Source: Psilocybe azurescens (taxonomy: Eukaryota; Basidiomycota; Agaricomycetes; Agaricales; Agrocybaceae). Taken from it: 64,000 nt of DNA. Of this stretch, positions 47,701 through 58,900 are shown piece by piece. The notes under the pieces are model-generated. The model was not told the origin of the DNA, searched no databases, and was given only the letters and a program-made list of their open reading frames with translations. The DNA lies in contig JAJIRX010000177.1 of assembly GCA_023853785.1 (NCBI GenBank), forward strand, positions 1 to 64,000. Direction: 5' to 3'. Within the stretch, counting starts at the first letter, position 1. Every line of letters begins with the position of its first letter. A program made the translations under genes and the position numbers.

Positions 47701-47776
47701 GTACAGCTGGCACACATCAATCCCCATCGGGAACACGCCCACATCAACAAAGTGTCAGCGTTCAACAACGCCATCA
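44719..47776 (-). pseudogene. Trehalose-6-phosphate synthase/phosphatase-type protein, N-terminus removed at duplication junction
   Basis: From the left of the gene (right of the window): VDVGVFPMGIDVCQLY, then DEAWDTLDEIQGVRHKLVAF, INPSFQNRVVLIQIALHTS, RINAHFSPLTYMPIVFLHTG, LALQEVADVLKERMALRTHE, HGVLVLSDFTGRYSYSRFRN, AVNPWDVRGTSRAIWDVLSM and STDFVNLFLNHGVRS. These are the GT20 synthase domain. The HAD-like part follows: ILVDFEDTLW, LVEDRKNEVWLLSGLKV, EWINMVSNF, FTERTPGSFIEERQASMVW, IFDSLGERYGLRIIPGRNSF and STAVGAILH, ending with a small exon DVLLSRIFGYTTSKSKP at 44719-44811. The nucleophile Asp motif DxDGT is replaced by DFEDT, as in regulatory (Tps3/Tsl1-type) subunits. The N-terminal half is missing, because unit B begins at 47777. 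Frame is lost at the six-C run 47087-47092, near 46255-46265 and near 46825. It is therefore almost surely nonfunctional. Confidence 0.8.
47665..47736 (-). repeat. In-frame 36-base tandem duplication in the trehalose gene
   Basis: Two copies, differing at one base, encode VFPMGIDVCQLY twice (47665-47700 and 47701-47736). The segment corresponds to the conserved P-x-GID motif of GT20 synthases, where a second copy would be expected to disturb folding. Confidence 0.9.
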
Positions 47777-48160
47777 GCATTTAGGATGTGTACCGCACTT
47801 ACCGACCTTTGGAATAGGTTGGAAATTTGTGCACGGATGTCCTGGAAGATGCTTCGGGAATCGGGAGCACCCGGAAATCTAAACTGGCCACCATCTATCC
47901 CAGCTCGTTCTGCCTACAGACATACTTACTCCAAAGCGGTCCGCGACTCATTCTTCTCTGTCCTCTCTTTTCAATCTTCTCCTCTGTGACATCACTCTAC
48001 AGTTCATACTATGATTCTGTCGAAGTCCTTCCTCTGAACTGTGACCTACCTGCTGGCGTTCTCTTCTAGTCATGGGGCAATTTGAACGGTCCGCCATGAT
48101 GTTGACGACATTCTATAAGTACGTTCTACACCAAGTCTTCGTCTTGGAGAACACAGGACC

Positions 48161-50851
48161 ATGAAGCTTTGTTCCTGTCTTTTAATTCCCTTGTTGTAGG
48201 TCTGCTCGTCCTCTGCCAGCGCACCGAATGGGCCTTGGGACACATTCGACCTAGCCCCAGAATCCAAGACAGTCTATCGCAAAGCCATTCATTCCTCTCA
48301 GGGTTCAGTGAACAATGCCAACCCGCTAGTGAAGAACAAAGGGAAAGCATTTTATCATCGAACGGCTCTTGGGTTGCATTGGATTTTGGGATCAAGGTAT
48401 GTCGCTGTGATGAAAGCAACCCAACTGCTTCCCTTAATCCTGTGGATCTATATTTAGATCAGAGGCCTCATATCCTTGAACTTGAATAACATCCCCACCG
48501 AATTATCATTCTCGTTATCATTCACGGAATCGCCTTCATTCATCCGCCCATCCGCATCCGATGACTCTTTCTTTCCATCCGCAAACACTACATACGACGG
48601 TGTCCTCCGCATCGACATCCCCGCAAAAACGGGGTACTGGACCCATCCAGTACTTTCCTTGCGCGGGGTTTCAGGTACTTGACGATCGTGTCCAACTCTG
48701 TTTCGATTATCATACTGTCGAATGTGTCGTGCACGATTTCTTTCGTGCCGCACCTTGAGGATATGAGATATTATTCTGGATATTTCTATGCGAAGGATCC
48801 GCTATCGAAAGACGCGGATTTCTTGACGAAATGTGCGCATATATATAATTACAATCTTAAGTTGGAATCAGAGAAATACTTACATGATCTTTACTAGTAT
48901 GGTATTCGGGAGCATACACAGTTCAGACTAATACAGTCGCTCTCAACAGCGGTCGGCATGTGCCTTTTGCCCCTGCGGGATGTGCGTTCTAATTATGTTG
49001 TCCTCACATGATATCCGGTCATCCAAGGTTCTGATCGCTGCCATACTTATTATTTACTATTTAGCTTGGGAAAATGATGCAACATTAGGCGTAGCAGGCC
49101 CTATCATCGTCGATGGAGAACAGGTACATTTCATGAATGTCTTCTACTCATTACACGGCGACGCGGCGCGTAGAGCCGTCTGGCCAGGTGAAAGCACTTC
49201 CGTATCTAAAACCAGGACATAACGCTAATGCGATTTGTAATCTAGGCGACATGGGAATAGCCGTTCCTGCCCAATTTGTCTCGACCAATGATCTCGTTCC
49301 GACGCGCAATGCACTGTCAACCATGTTCGCAGCCATAAATCCAAAAACAGGCGCTCTGCCTGAATCAGGCCCGCCCTTAAGTCAACAAGGATTGGATACG
49401 TATCATGCGTGGACGCTCATCGGGACATGTGAGTAACACGGCACGCCGATGTCCGAGATCCCACTTTACCAAACTGAATGTTACTGGCGATTGATAGATA
49501 ATTATTATCTATTCTCTGGTGATACCGCTTGGCTCGAGAATGTATGGCTAATTATACGAAAGCCGTGGCGTTTCTAGAGGGTAAAAGTCGATAGTACTGG
49601 GTTGATGGACGTTACAGGACTGCGGGACTGGGCGAGACAGGGAGGTGGAGGATACAACGCAGAGGGGAATGCTATTCTTTTACAAGGTACGCTTTCTACG
49701 CCCAATCTCCTTCACTTCTAGATCATCGTTAATTCTTCTACTCTCCTCCCTGATGTAATATTAATTAAGGTGCTCACAATCGCGACCGACCTCGCAAAAT
49801 ACATGAACCTCACCTCGCTCTCCTCCGCCTGGGCGCAAAACGCCACCCCCTCAAATCGAGAATTCAACGACGCTTTCTGGCTGGAAAGCGCCGGGATGTA
49901 CCGGGACAACCAGACGACCGCCCTGTGTCCGCAAGACGCGAATTCGTTCGCCGTGCTTTTCAATTTGACGACGTCTGAGGAGCAGAAGAACTTGGTCAGT
50001 GAGAACTTGGAGATGAATTGGAATGAACTCGGGCCTGTTGCTCCTGAACTTCCGGATACGATCAGTCCTTTTATTAGTGGGTTTGAGGTGAGTGGGTTGT
50101 GGATGATGATGATGGGTATATCTTTTTTCTAATCTGTCTAGATTCAAGCACACTTTGAAGCAGGGAACGACGCTCGTGCACTCGATCTGATCCGACGCAC
50201 ATGGGGTTACATGCTAACCACCAATCTCTCGGTGCAAAGCACCCTCTTGGAAGGATTCACAGCAAACGGCTCTCTCGCGTAAGCCGCGACTCTTCGTCCT
50301 TTGTTGTCATCTGACAGCGTTTTGTTTTGTTTTTCGATGACCGCCACAGCTATCGATATAATCACGGATACAACGACGATCCAGCGTACACCTCGCACAG
50401 TCACGGATGGAGCTCCGGCCCAACACCTGCTCTGACGTTCTACGTCCTGGGGCTGACGCTCACGGCGCCCCAGGGAAAGACGTGGGCAATCTCACCGCAT
50501 ATCGGTGGGGGCCTGCCGGCTGCCGAAGGTGGCTTCGAGACAAATCTTGGGTGGTTCGGCGTCAAGTGGACCACATCGGCTGGATCTGGTGGTGGGGACT
50601 CGGAGGTTGAGGGGTTTTCATTGAGTGTTGATACTCCAGAAGGAACGAGCGGGGTGGTTACGTTACCGGATGGAGTAGATTTAGAGAGCTACATGGTGGA
50701 TGGTGTGAGAGTGGGAGCTCGAGCTAGTCGTACTATTACGCTGATAGGGGAAGGCATACCATCCAAATTTAAGGTTGACTCCGACCTCGTCGGTGTCCTT
50801 TGTCCCAACGCCTCCGCCTCCTTCCCTCTAATCTATGTACTTGTGGTATAA
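48161..50851 (+). pseudogene. GH78 alpha-L-rhamnosidase-like gene, unit B copy, broken
   Basis: Same gene as at 34445-37136, nearly identical in exons. Lesions: codon 13 is TAG (48197-48199) where unit A has TGG; a one-base loss near 48350 (GCATTTTATC against GCATCTTTGTC); a one-base loss in the G run near 48665 shared with unit A; an eight-base loss after 49118 that removes the AKRDR part of the catalytic DGAKRDR motif; a one-base loss at about 49547 (TGG-CTAAT); one-base gains at about 49583 and 49680. From 49770 on, the frame is open (MLTIATDLAKYMNLTSLS, then EFNDAFWLESAGM, IQAHFEAGNDARALDLIRR, GYNDDPAYTSHSHGWSSGP and GGLPAAEGGFETNLGWF). The last intron is unlike that of unit A. The loss of the catalytic residues makes it a pseudogene even if the single-base changes are assembly errors. 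Confidence 0.9.
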
Positions 50852-51004
50852 AGGTATAAATAGGATACGCAGTGGCATGGAATGTAGGACATAGGGTGAA
50901 ATATGGTGGCGTCTGTTGTATAAGAAAATGGCTGACGACACCGCAATGCATATTTCGGGAACATCGGTGTGTCCGTTACTGGTCTGACCTAAACGTTAGG
51001 TATT

Positions 51005-51067
51005 AGGGAAGTCAGAGCACCCGGTTCTGGGCCGGTTCTGAAAACGGTTCTGTCAGACGACTTCCCC
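51005..51067. mobile_element. 63-base insertion with inverted ends and TATT target duplication
   Basis: AGGGAAGTC at the left and GACTTCCCC at the right are inverted; TATT flanks both sides (51001-51004, 51068-51071). Unit A has the uninterrupted site (GTTAGGTATTATCGACC). The centre contains three GGTTCTG repeats. Looks like a very small non-autonomous element. Confidence 0.7.
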
Positions 51068-51340
51068 TATTGTCGATCTTGCGGCTTTTGTTGCTAAAAT
51101 CCACTGTGTCAGTGATTGAATAAAGAAACGTACACTGTGTGAGAAGCGAGCGACAGTAGTTCAGGAGTGAAATAAAGCATTGCCAGTGTTCGATATTAGC
51201 CGCAACAGTGGTAACTGTGCGAGGCGCAGTCGAGACGTGACCCAAAAGGTTCGGGGTGACAAAATCCCGATAGATGTGTACAATGGTAAAATAGCTTTAA
51301 TGAGATCACAATGGAAGCCTCACTGTGGGAAGTCTTTGCC

Positions 51341-51628
51341 GTAAATACTATTGTGAATGATGGGTTGGATGGCCGAGAGAGAACTGGCAGCGGCGGCAGG
51401 CAAGGTCCAAGACAGCAGGGCGTGTACTTGACAGTCCAACACCACAAATAGAAATAGTTAAAGATACCAAATCAAACAAATACTAAGTGGAACGGCTACT
51501 GTCATATTGTGAAAATGATGGGTTGGCTGGCCGAGAGAGAGCTGGCAGCGGCGACAGGCAAGGTCCAAGACAGAGAGCGTGTACTTGGCAATTCAACACC
51601 ACAAATAGAAATAATTAAATATACCAAC
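51341..51628. repeat. Two diverged tandem copies of a 140-base sequence
   Basis: 51341-51477 and 51478-51628 share TTGTGAA..ATGATGGGTTGG, GGCCGAGAGAGA.CTGGCAGC, CAGGCAAGGTCCAAGACAG and CACCACAAATAGAAATA. The first copy corresponds to 37660-37770 in unit A. Confidence 0.8.
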
Positions 51629-51978
51629 TCAAACGTTCCCAACAGATAACCCAATGGGGATTGCAGAGACCATAATCACAATGGCCATGTTGCCAACATT
51701 GACAACATTTTGCTTTCGGATGCTCCTTCTGGAAGACCTCCGATTACGTCTGGTAAGTCGGTTGGGACATCTCCTTCCACATACTGTTCACTATTTATAT
51801 TGCCTCACAACATCTCATTCTTTGGCTGCTCACTCCTCCTTCCCACTTCATTCAAGCATCTAGCTTTCTCTTCTTACTTTTTCAATGCCTGTGAACCAAT
51901 CTGGTAATGGGTTGAGCGGTGGGGACTCAACAGAGAGGTTAATGCGAGCAACCATTTCACAAATAAGATCACTCATTC

Positions 51979-52906
51979 GTGTGCTATAGAGAGATATACC
52001 ATGGCTCAACCTGCCCAGATGCGATTAAAAACAGCAGATATGGGCGTATTCTCTACTCTGCGCTTGCATTCCTCCATTCTTTAGGCATCTATCCAATCCT
52101 TCATCAATATTTTTCTTCCCATGGACCACCAGCAAGCGATGGGCAACTGGATGTGAGGACAAGATTCAGTGTATTGTGGTGTATTCACATTAACATTGAA
52201 AATTCCAGTTCGAAGGAGACATGCAATGGAATTTAGCTGTATCTGAAATGGTTGATCTATGGAAACTGGCATGTGCTGGATGTGGTATGCTCATACCGTA
52301 GGTGCCTCTTCAATAATGTCTATGCCAATCTTCCTATTTTTGTGTTGACTACTTTGATTATCAGTGCATCGTTTGGCTTCTTTCAAATTGGAGGAGTCAG
52401 TGAAAGTATATACGCACGGACAGGTGCCCTATCCGTGTTCATCTGCTCTGGGATTGGCTTCATAACATGCGGCTGGTATATTTATTTGAAGACACACTTC
52501 AAAACCAAGAAATTAGTCAATGCTTGGCTGAAGGAAAGTGCACTCCGCATAAGATAATACCCAACCCGACTGACGCTTTATTACCTAGGCATCTCAAGAT
52601 CGTGATGATAGGCCATCCATTGACTTTTGGTTGTGTCTGTCCCTTCCATTCTCCTTATTCGCCTGGTATGCCCCACCACGGTCGTATTACTACACTAAGA
52701 AGAAGTACTGACAAAGGGTTTCAAGGTCTCTCCTTTTCTGCGTTGTAACCTTTGTGTTTACGATCTTCATCGATCCATCTAAACTCAGTCCAACTCCTGG
52801 ACACCAGAATCCAAATAAAATATTGAGCACCACATTCCTGTGTGTTTTAACCGTATGCCAAATTACTCAGGTGGCTCGCTCTGCCAAATACTTCATTGGA
52901 GCCTAA
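51979..52906 (+). pseudogene. Four-helix membrane protein, unit B copy, probably broken
   Basis: Matches the gene at 42776-43826 exon by exon: RYGRILYSALAFLHSLGIYP, then FEGDMQWNLAVSEMVDLWK ending GCGMLIP, then ASFGFFQIGGVSESIYARTG, ASQDRDDRPSIDFWLCLSL and WSLLFCVVTFVFTIFIDPS, with a final helix ending AKYFIGA at the TAA 52904-52906. The intron after LVNAWLK begins GA (52534-52535) where unit A has GT; using the next GT shifts the frame into a stop. No good start codon is in frame with exon 1 (the methionine nearby is in another frame). Protein identity with the unit A copy is only moderate, so the duplication is not recent or this gene changes fast. GA donors are rare, hence probable pseudogene. 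Confidence 0.6.
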
Positions 52907-54067
52907 TTAAATGATGATCAACTGAATTTCCTGTCTCGATTGCTTTCCATCGCTTATGTTTTTCATTTATTTTTCTATTCACCTGATCTTTAGGCGTATA
53001 GGTCTGCTATCTTCCATATTTATAGACACTGTACTACATATACCAAACTTGAAGCGTCACAGGGCACAGGGTGCCGTTTTATCTGTTATCACATTCACTA
53101 AGCCAGCTTGATCCGGACAGCAGCGGCGACAAGACCTCATATATGAGCGCTGGATGCTGAACGGTAAGCGTACTTGGGAGTAGAAAGGACTAGTTCTATT
53201 GGAATGTGAGAATGAATCAGGCACTGTAGTTGGGTTTCAAATATATACACGTGGCATTGGAGGTCACATACTACAGTACTGAGTAAAAGACACGGTAAAT
53301 ACAGATTGGTGATGCCTGCTGACAGAGATAGACGCGCATCGGAGATCACTGGAACTTGGGACCAAGAGTGGATATCAAGATCAAGATCTGAATATGTGAT
53401 GGACTCTCAAGAGCATCGAGCAAGATGATACTTGTAACACGATGGGCTGGACGAAGAAGGAAAATGCGGGACTGAAGGGCCTGGAGTAGTGGAATGGATA
53501 TGTACGATATATCAAACCACTGCGACATTGACATTGACTGGTGGTGGTACGTGTGCGTCCGTATCCTATTCCGCGTCATGTGAGACAGAGTCTATTAAGA
53601 ATGACACTGACAGTCTCCGGAGCCATACTTAAGCTGTCGTCAGTCATAAGTTAGCATCAAGACAATACTTCTATGTATAACACACAATATCCAAATATCC
53701 TAATGTTATCATTGTATGCATGTATAGCATAACATTTACAAAATTTCTGCCTAATTTCAGTCGACATATCACAATCACAATCACACGTACCTTCAGCCAC
53801 ACTTCACTCAGTGCGCAGTCCCGTCCGTCCCCATCTACTTCTAACACAAGCCATCACCATGTAGACTCTATGTCATATTACATTGTTGCGTCTCCATTTC
53901 ATTTTTAAAGTTACAAAGAGAGAGAAATAAATAAGGAAGGAGGGAAGGAAGGAGGGAAGGAAGGAGAAAATCAACAGCCGGTGTAGAATTATGGGCTGTG
54001 ATATTGGTGTAGTAATCTCGATTCTATTCGATCTAAGCCGTGTGTGGGAGTTAGATGTAGAAGTTGT
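52907..54067. other. Intergenic, partly duplicated
   Basis: 53690-54067 matches unit A 44340-44718. A poly-purine stretch (53917-53968, GGAAGGA repeats) lies within. No gene seen in 52907-53690. Confidence 0.5.
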
Positions 54068-54186
54068 CACTTTTTCGTTTTAGTAGAATCTGTTCGTTCT
54101 GTTTGAGATTGGATGGGCTTTGACTTTGATGTCGGTTTGGATTTGAATGCGTTATGACCGAAAATGCGAGAGAGTAGGACGTCCAT
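54068..54186 (-). pseudogene. Isolated last exon of the trehalose gene, unit B
   Basis: After a TCCGGTAG acceptor it reads MDVLLSRIFGHNAFKSKP, matching the last exon at 44719-44811, but the original stop is lost (CAG-AAC-GA) and the frame runs on to a TGA at 54068-54070. No upstream exon of the gene is present; similarity ends at about 54370. Confidence 0.7.
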
Positions 54187-54887
54187 CTACCGGAGGAAAG
54201 GGTGAGAGGGAAAAAAGAAGATCAGAGAAGGAGTGAGAAGATACATAGATAGGAGTATCTGCAAGTAGGAAGCATAGACTGTGGGGCGATGTGGGGAGAA
54301 AAACCAAGTAAAAATACTTATAAATCGAAAAGAATAAATCAAGCTGAAAAGACAAAACAAAAGATGAAACTACCACCACTGATGAGCCTACGACACGCTA
54401 TGCTGTGCAAAACAAACAAAAAAAAAAAGAGAAAGGCACAGGATGTCACAAGGTGCAGCTCCAAGAGTGCGAATGGGGGTTCAGGCTGTCCAACAAAGAG
54501 GGGTCGCCTTTGAAGTGAAGCTCCTTGAGAAGGACCCAAGGGGCGAAAGGCAAAGTGTGAAGTACGAATGGGACTGCAGACAACAAGGGCAGCAATAGAT
54601 GATTTTTAACAGGGGTTGCAAATGGCAAGGGCAACACGATGGTGCTATCTGCAGTAAGAATTTTAGCTCTTCAAGTGCAGCGGGATGGGGAGAAACGGTC
54701 TGTGTATTGTGGAGTAGAATGACTACCTGAAACCGAATTCTGTCGATCCGAGCACAGCCGCGTATGAGGTGATGAATAAGCAGATCGATCTGGCAAAACA
54801 TTGGGTTACTAAAACAAGGAATATCAAAGCATTAGTAAACTGAAGCGGATTAGTATTAAACAAGCTTTATGACCCGCCGCTACGCGT

Positions 54888-55166
54888 TGGGGGATTCGCT
54901 TCGCTCACCCCCCTGTGCTTCACGGCAGGGTCAACAGACCCCGCTTGTCGGCACCCTCGCCTCCTCATTGAAAAATAAATAATACCAATTACATTTATCA
55001 TACACTTGGGGGAATGAGCCGCTCATCCCCCTTTTTATTGACACTCCATGTCTCATAAAAAATAATAATAATAGCAGCCACTCTTGGGGGATGAGCTGCG
55101 CTCATCCCCCTTGCTTCACACCTCCTAATATAATGTGTAGGAGGGGGATGAGCTGCGCTCACCCCC
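54888..55166. repeat. Four G/C-rich hairpins in a 280-base cluster
   Basis: Near-palindromes at 54888-54912, 55008-55031, 55086-55110 and 55143-55166, each of the form GGGGGATGAGC..GCTCATCCCCC with changes. Three are followed by a C/T-rich stretch ending CTTCAC. The region between them is AT-rich. They could form strong hairpins. Confidence 0.8.
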
Positions 55167-55329
55167 TCCCCTACTTCACAGCCTGCTGGAGTTGCACTCT
55201 TGCACCTCACTATGGAGGCACACAGCATCTCCATAGTCAAATATTATATACTCACAGTCAATAATAGTGAAAAATACACAAATATATATATACAGAACTG
55301 TATATTCTGTGTCTATTAAATATTTCTTT

Positions 55330-56450
55330 GCTTCTACAATCTCAAATTAAAATTTCAAATCATATTACACCCACTCCAACTAATTCACAACACTTTTGCC
55401 ACCATGCCTGTTTTAATATCCACACTCCTGTCCATGTCCCAATCATCATCCTACTTTATATCTTATATAATACTGCACTACTCATTGACTACTTACAAAT
55501 CACCTCATATGCACAGCACCTGTGGCACTGTGCTATTTTAAATTTCATACCTTATACTCTTTCTCTTCACAATTAAAATAGTCCTGAAAATTAATCATGT
55601 TAATCTACATACAACCTATAGTATTTTAAAATTTAAATCTCAATTCTCACACCCAATACTTAATAATATATTCATTTTTTCATGTGTAAAGCACACTGGA
55701 GCTTTATCCTCAAATAAATAATTTTATCACCTGTACAGCATTGTAGACTGCTTATTTCCAATTACAAAATCATGTCTCAATACTATCTTTCCATCTACAT
55801 CTTTATTTAAATAGAACCAACACACCCAAAAATCCTGCTGCTGCTATATGTCAGTCATAAAGTGAGCCAGGGTAGTGCCCTGCACCTTGCTATGTTAGTG
55901 CTCCACACCTCTATACTAAATATAATATAAATATTTCACCTCTCCACCCTTTCTAAGTCTAATGAAAACCATTCAGGAATATTGCAACAAAGCATGGCAC
56001 CTTCATGTCCATGTCAGTATACATCTCCACAATATATTCCCTGCCCACTCTTGAACAATTATTGTGTACATTATTTGTCACAAAATAATCTTACTTTGCA
56101 TCTTATATACAAAACTGGAACTATCCTGTTATCTACAGCACCCGCAGCACTGTACCATTTTAAAATTTATAGCTTACACTCTTCACAATTAAAATAGCTG
56201 TCCCCTTATCCCACTACATTTGTGTTGCAAATTAATTACATTAATCTATAGCCCATAGTACATTAAAATTTATATGTTAATTCTCATGCACAATAGTTAA
56301 CTGTGTCTATATTTTTACCCACTACATGAGTAAAGCACACTGCAGCTTCATCCTCAAAAAAAAAACATCACCTGTACAGCACTGGAGACTGCCTATTTCC
56401 AGTTGCAACAGTTCTATTTTTCATTCTACATCTTTATTTAAATATTTACA
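55330..56450. repeat. Diverged direct repeat, about 630 bases apart
   Basis: 55500-55770 and 56128-56410 share ordered runs such as GCA(C)CTG.GGCACTGT.C, ATTTTAAA.TT.ATA.CTTA.ACTCTT, AAAGCACACTG.AGCTT.ATCC and ATCACCTGTACAGCA.TG.AGACTGC. Very AT-rich. They look like two old copies of one sequence; I cannot link them to the LTRs of the retroelement downstream. Confidence 0.6.
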
Positions 56451-57511
56451 CCCTGTTCCACTCAAACAAAACATTGTCACCCACCCATAGTTCATTCCAT
56501 ACTAACTTGTCCAATACCCCAATCATACTCATTGTTTGCACATTTATTCAGTGGTTTTCATTTGAATTTTCTGTTTTAAATAGTCTAAACCACAACATCT
56601 GCTCACCACAGCCAACAACTACCCAAAAATGCTTCAATACAACTGGAATGGCTAATAGACACATTGAGAATGTGTTATTTAGACATGGAATCTTTTTCAG
56701 GCTGTGTGGCACCCATTTATTGTTTGCCATCAGCCACTGATTGTTTGCCATCAGCCACTGATTGTTTGTTTCAAAAGGCCCGTGGCGGCGGCCCCAAAAC
56801 ACAGTGGTCTGCTTAATAATAATTAGTCATGCTTAGATAAAATTAAATCTCCTTTTTCGGAATTGCTTAGTCATTGAGCTCTCTTATATTATAGATGCAC
56901 AGATTATATTTAAGCGCTGTGGCTTCATCAATAAAAGAAAACTATATAAATAGAAATAAAATAAACAGTAGTATACAATAGTAGGAAAAGTATATAAACC
57001 ATAGGAAAATAGCTCCAGGACTCCCAGTGAAAATTAGCATTTAGTTCAGCAGTCTTCCTGTGTGAAAAACATTGCCTATAGCTCAACAACTAATTGATTA
57101 GTTGTTTATTACTTACATTCTCGTCTTGTTCACTCATATTAAAATATAGTTGTATAGCTACATAATTAGCCATACAACCACCAAAGCAAATATTATATTC
57201 TACAACCCCATAGGTGACTAATGGAGTTAGCCACTGTTGTGAGACACAGTCTCAAACTCAAACCGCTATTCATCATCACAACTGGAGCCCACCGCAAGGG
57301 GGTTCTAGAATTGTATATTTAATTGCAAAAAATTTAAACACTGTCTGCAAAGGTTCTAAAAGAAAGAACCTAAGGAATCGTCACGGCAGACTCAATCCAA
57401 GAATGATTTTGGACTGGAAAATCGGACCAGTTGGCAAATCCTGCAAACATAGAAGACTTGTTTAGACCAAGACTTAGACCAGTGGTCTGGATACAACAAA
57501 GATGAAGATCA
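56451..57511. other. AT-rich 5' flank of the retroelement
   Basis: TATA-rich DNA. I looked for an LTR ending near 57190 and its partner after 63000 and saw no matching pair. Confidence 0.4.
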
Positions 57512-58900
57512 GTGGGAGATACATCACTCAAAGAGATAGGGTTTGAAAATATACAACCCTTATGTTTGTTTCAAATGCCCAACCCAGACGAACCAAGGAC
57601 ACCATCAAGAGTTCTCAATGAAAATTCAGGACTGGAGTCACCTGATACCATTGCTCCGGTGGTGGTAACAACTGGTAAAGCACTTCGCATGCCCAACAAC
57701 ACTGAAACAAATGCTCCAAAATTCGATGGAGATGCTGAAAACTGAACCAATTCCTAAAACACGTTGAGAATTGGGCAACCACATGTAAATTAACCGATGA
57801 GCAAACAATTGAAGCCACAATCAGCTACATCGAAAGCAGAAAGGGACAAGGCTGGTGGAAAAATAGACCAGCCTACAGAACAAAAATTGGAAACAGTTTA
57901 AAGACAAACTGTACAAAATGTACCCAGGGGCAGAGGAAGACAATGAATTTACAATTGATGACCTGAATGCCCTGATTGCAAAGCAGGCCAAAAGCCAATT
58001 AAAGACCAGTTTGAACTGGGTACATACTACAGGGAATTTACAGGTATTATGGATTACATGGCACGTGATCCTGAAAAGGTGGTGAATAATCAAGGGAGCT
58101 GTTCCTGAGAGGGTTACAGCCCAGCTTCCAAGAGAAAATTGATTCAAGGCTACAAATCAAAGAACAAGATCATGCACTCAAAAATCGTGGAGCCTGAAAA
58201 AGGTGTACCAAGCGGGAGTCAAAATCACTTCCCATCCTAATATAATGAAGAAAATTTTGGAAGAAGATTCTTCTGGAAACACAAAGGCACCATGGCTTCA
58301 GCATCTGCTACAGCAAAGCCACAAAACCAGACCATGCAGCCGAACACCTTTGACATGACAAAGCTATTAGGACTTGTCACATTAAACAAGGAACAAGCAC
58401 CACAAATCCTTACCTTAATGAGTGCTATGCTCAACAAGGCACCAGAAAAGAAATGATTTTCAGGTTTGTCAAGCAACAGGCCACAAAATACTGACTGTAT
58501 CTTCTGTGGAGACCCCAATCACTTTCATAATGAATGTCCCAAAGTAACAGAGTATATTGGCAAGGGGTTATGTAAAAGAGACGAGAACAATTGGTTGGTG
58601 CTGCCTGATGGACAACAAGTTCCACAATATACATATGGACAGAAAAACTCTCAAGGAAAAATTAGATAACTGGTACAAGGCAAATCCAAAACCAAGTGCC
58701 AATGTGTTGGCAAACATCCAGGAAGTCTCAACCCTGCACATCAAAGTTGAAGAAGAGCCAGAGCCATGTGCACACACAGAAGAAAGTTGAGGAGGGGAAT
58801 GTTGAGGACATTCCCTTCAGCGAGATAGACAACCTGCAAATTCTTGAGGTGCTGGCAGTGCAGGCACAGAAAAGAGCCAAAGAAAAATGAGAGCAGCTTA
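57512..58900 (+). pseudogene. Gag-like region with zinc knuckle
   Basis: Reads PNPDEPRTPSRVLNE, then APKFDGDAEN and NQFLKHVENWATTC-like helical Gag sequence with stops. A perfect CCHC knuckle, CIFCGDPNHFHNEC (C-x2-C-x4-H-x4-C), lies at 58499-58540. Confidence 0.75.

Larger units (their letters stand above)
47777..54190. repeat. Segmental duplication, unit B
   Basis: Repeats unit A from GCATTTAGGATGTG through the GH78-like gene, its 3' flank, the membrane-protein gene and the last exon of the trehalose gene. It is shorter because it lacks the sequence corresponding to 37770-42700 and the element at 33387, and it stops within the trehalose gene's last intron at about 54370. Confidence 0.85.

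Noticed and set aside
56820..57190. Candidate 5' LTR of the Ty3-type element
   Set aside because: No matching sequence after the integrase, and no primer-binding site that I could support.
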